From Flavobacterium sp. KMS (lineage in GTDB: Bacteria; Bacteroidota; Bacteroidia; Flavobacteriales; Flavobacteriaceae), in NCBI RefSeq assembly GCF_000813005.1, contig NZ_JSYP01000010.1, forward strand, positions 81,828-145,827: DNA of 64,000 nt, written 5' to 3'. A model generated the notes under the pieces. That model ran no database searches. It was not told the DNA's origin and was given only the letters and a program-made list of their open reading frames with translations. Of the stretch, positions 62,900-64,000 are shown in pieces. Positions within the stretch are counted from its first letter, which is position 1, and each line of letters begins with the position of its first letter. A program made the position numbers and the translations under genes.

Positions 62900-63131
62900 T
62901 TGGATAATTAGAAAATATGATAATTAGATAGCTTCCTTTTTTGTGGGTTTGTAGCACAAAGAGTGCTAAAGGGAAAGGGTGCAGATTTAAACGAATGATT
63001 TTAACCACAAAGTGTGTTAAAATTAACGCAGAGGTCGTAAGAGGAAAAAGGGAATGTAGATTTTGGTGTTTTTAGTTAGAATCTCAGGGTCTTCGCGTTT
63101 TTTTAACATTTGAAAAACCAAGCGTAATTGT

Positions 63132-63198
63132 TAGCCCTGATAGTAGCGGCATCCTTTTATTTTCTTTTAAAATAAAAGATATAGCGAATAGCAGGAGG
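63132..63198. repeat. Interspersed hairpin repeat (AGCCCTGATAGTAGCGGCATCC type)
   Basis: The 438-base gap between pth and L25 (62865-63302) holds no gene. It includes this element: TAGCCCTGATAGTAGCGGCA, a hairpin CTTTTATTTT/AAAATAAAAG (63154-63163 and 63169-63178), and ATAGCGAATAGCAGGA. To my knowledge this motif is repeated in many Flavobacterium genomes. The rest of the gap (62880-63110) is degenerate repeat words such as CACAAAGAGTGCT and CACAAAGTGTGTT. Confidence 0.7.
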
Positions 63199-63254
63199 TT
63201 TAGGTTGTTTGAAATCGAGAAATTTCTGCTCCTGGAAAATAAAAGGCAAAAAAA

Positions 63255-63284
63255 AAACACCAGTTTTGCAACTGATGTTTTTTG
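63255..63284 (-). terminator. Terminator of the L25/Ctc gene
   Basis: A stem on the minus strand AAACATCAGTT/AACTGGTGTTT (one U-G pair) with a short loop and a following T tract lies about 20 bases after the stop codon. Confidence 0.8.
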
Positions 63285-63302
63285 TAATAGTTTGAAAAAA
63301 AA

Positions 63303-63914
63303 TTATTTTTTCTTTCCTTTTGCTGGAGCTTTTGCAGCTTTTGCAGCTTCTTGAGCAGCTTTCATAGCAGCACGAGAAATTCTTACTTGACAAACAACTG
63401 TGTTGTCTGGGTGCATAATTTTGTATTCTGGTGCACCAACTTTAGTAACGTATAATTTGTTACCCATTTCAAGTGGAGTAATGTCTGCTTCAACAAAATC
63501 CGGAAGGTTTTTAGGTAATGCTTTTACTTTAAGTTTACGAGTGTTTAAACGTAAAACACCTCCACCAAGAACACCTTTAGATGTACCAACAACTTTTACT
63601 GGAACTTCCATAGTGATTTCTTTGTCATCAAATAATTGAAAGAAGTCAATGTGTAAGATTTTGTCAGATACTGGGTGAACTTGAATGTCTTGTAAAATTG
63701 CATTGAATGATTTTCCTTTTCCAAGCTCAATCACAACTGTGTGTGCGTTTGGAGTGTAAACCAAGTTTTTAAATGCCATAACTTCTGCTGAGAAATGAAC
63801 TGCCTGATTTCCTCCGTATAATACGCAAGGAACCAATCCAGCATTACGTAAGGCTTTAGTTGACACTTTACCCACGCTTTCTCTTTCTGATCCTTTAATT
63901 GTAATCGATTTCAT
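63303..63914 (-). CDS. rplY: 50S ribosomal protein L25/general stress protein Ctc
   Basis: The 203 residues match the long (Ctc-type) L25 of Bacteroidetes: an N-terminal 5S-rRNA-binding domain ([25 protein letters not shown] split by position, LVPCVLYGG) and a C-terminal beta domain ([20 protein letters not shown]), with an Ala/Lys-rich tail ([18 protein letters not shown]). It binds 5S rRNA in the large subunit. A prs gene often precedes it in flavobacteria and would lie beyond the window edge. Confidence 0.94.
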   Translation of the reverse strand: MKSITIKGSERESVGKVSTKALRNAGLVPCVLYGGNQAVHFSAEVMAFKNLVYTPNAHTVVIELGKGKSFNAILQDIQVHPVSDKILHIDFFQLFDDKEITMEVPVKVVGTSKGVLGGGVLRLNTRKLKVKALPKNLPDFVEADITPLEMGNKLYVTKVGAPEYKIMHPDNTVVCQVRISRAAMKAAQEAAKAAKAPAKGKKK

Positions 63915-64000
63915 TGTAAAAAAAATATAGTTATTAATAAATATTCAAATTGTTATAAGCTTTAGGCGCCAGGCTTTATAAGCTTTTTTTTTTTTTTTTT

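Noticed and set aside
63157..63393. 78-codon minus-strand frame overlapping the L25 end
   Set aside because: Low-complexity ([21 protein letters not shown]) shadow of the Ala/Lys-rich tail of L25 in another frame.

Overview
The window is AT-rich chromosomal DNA of a Flavobacterium-like member of the Bacteroidetes. Three things support this: Bacteroidetes-type promoters (TTTG or TTG, about 20 bases, TAnnTTTG), almost no Shine-Dalgarno sequences, and lineage-typical genes (DUF4292 lipoprotein, IPExxxVDY protein, PorT-like barrels, and a flexirubin pigment cluster with DarA and DarB). No tRNA, rRNA, transposase, prophage or CRISPR array was seen.

Left part (1-9061): housekeeping and envelope genes. 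These are a truncated sugar-nucleotide transferase, a TPR protein, a DUF4292 lipoprotein and an EnvC-like murein hydrolase activator on the + strand; a CBS-pair protein on the - strand; then rbfA, a LolC/E-type permease and a MATE exporter on +, and dusB on -. A repeat-filled gap (9062-9466) follows.

Centre (9467-44984): a nearly unbroken minus-strand block of 34 genes that looks like a complete flexirubin (aryl polyene / dialkylresorcinol ester) pathway, with a halogenase-like gene pointing away at its right end. A tyrosine ammonia-lyase closely resembling the Flavobacterium johnsoniae enzyme would make 4-coumarate, and a CoA/AMP ligase would activate it. Two carrier proteins, several ketosynthases (some lacking catalytic residues), a FabG-type reductase and three hotdog dehydratases would extend the polyene. 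DarB and DarA would build the dialkylresorcinol. Acyltransferases, a BtrH-like protein and a C45-type hydrolase are candidates for joining or trimming the halves. Two phytoene-desaturase-like flavoproteins, a thioesterase, an ABC exporter, a LolA-like carrier, an MMPL/PlsC/methyltransferase fusion and two barrels would modify, move and place the pigment in the envelope.

Right part (45006-64000): a secreted protein of unknown role; a sugar locus (Na+/sugar symporter, aldose epimerase, divergent GntR regulator); osmC-like, pyk, an IPExxxVDY gene, rnc, fabF and acpP; purN, rnhA, an ECF sigma factor with a probable membrane anti-sigma partner, a PfkB kinase, purF, sod, pth and the L25/Ctc gene.

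The most interesting unexplained signal is at 61034-61343. Two nearly identical copies of about 70 bases stand in tandem. Each has its own consensus promoter with the same 20-base spacer, a 5' stem-loop, and a GNRA-capped terminator, so they look like a duplicated small RNA gene. Other unexplained structures are composite inverted elements built of degenerate short words at three intergenic sites (9107-9466, 25382-25627, 55603-55863), a nested dyad covering the sigma-factor start (56778-56884), and a 92-base diverged duplication at 40698-40862.
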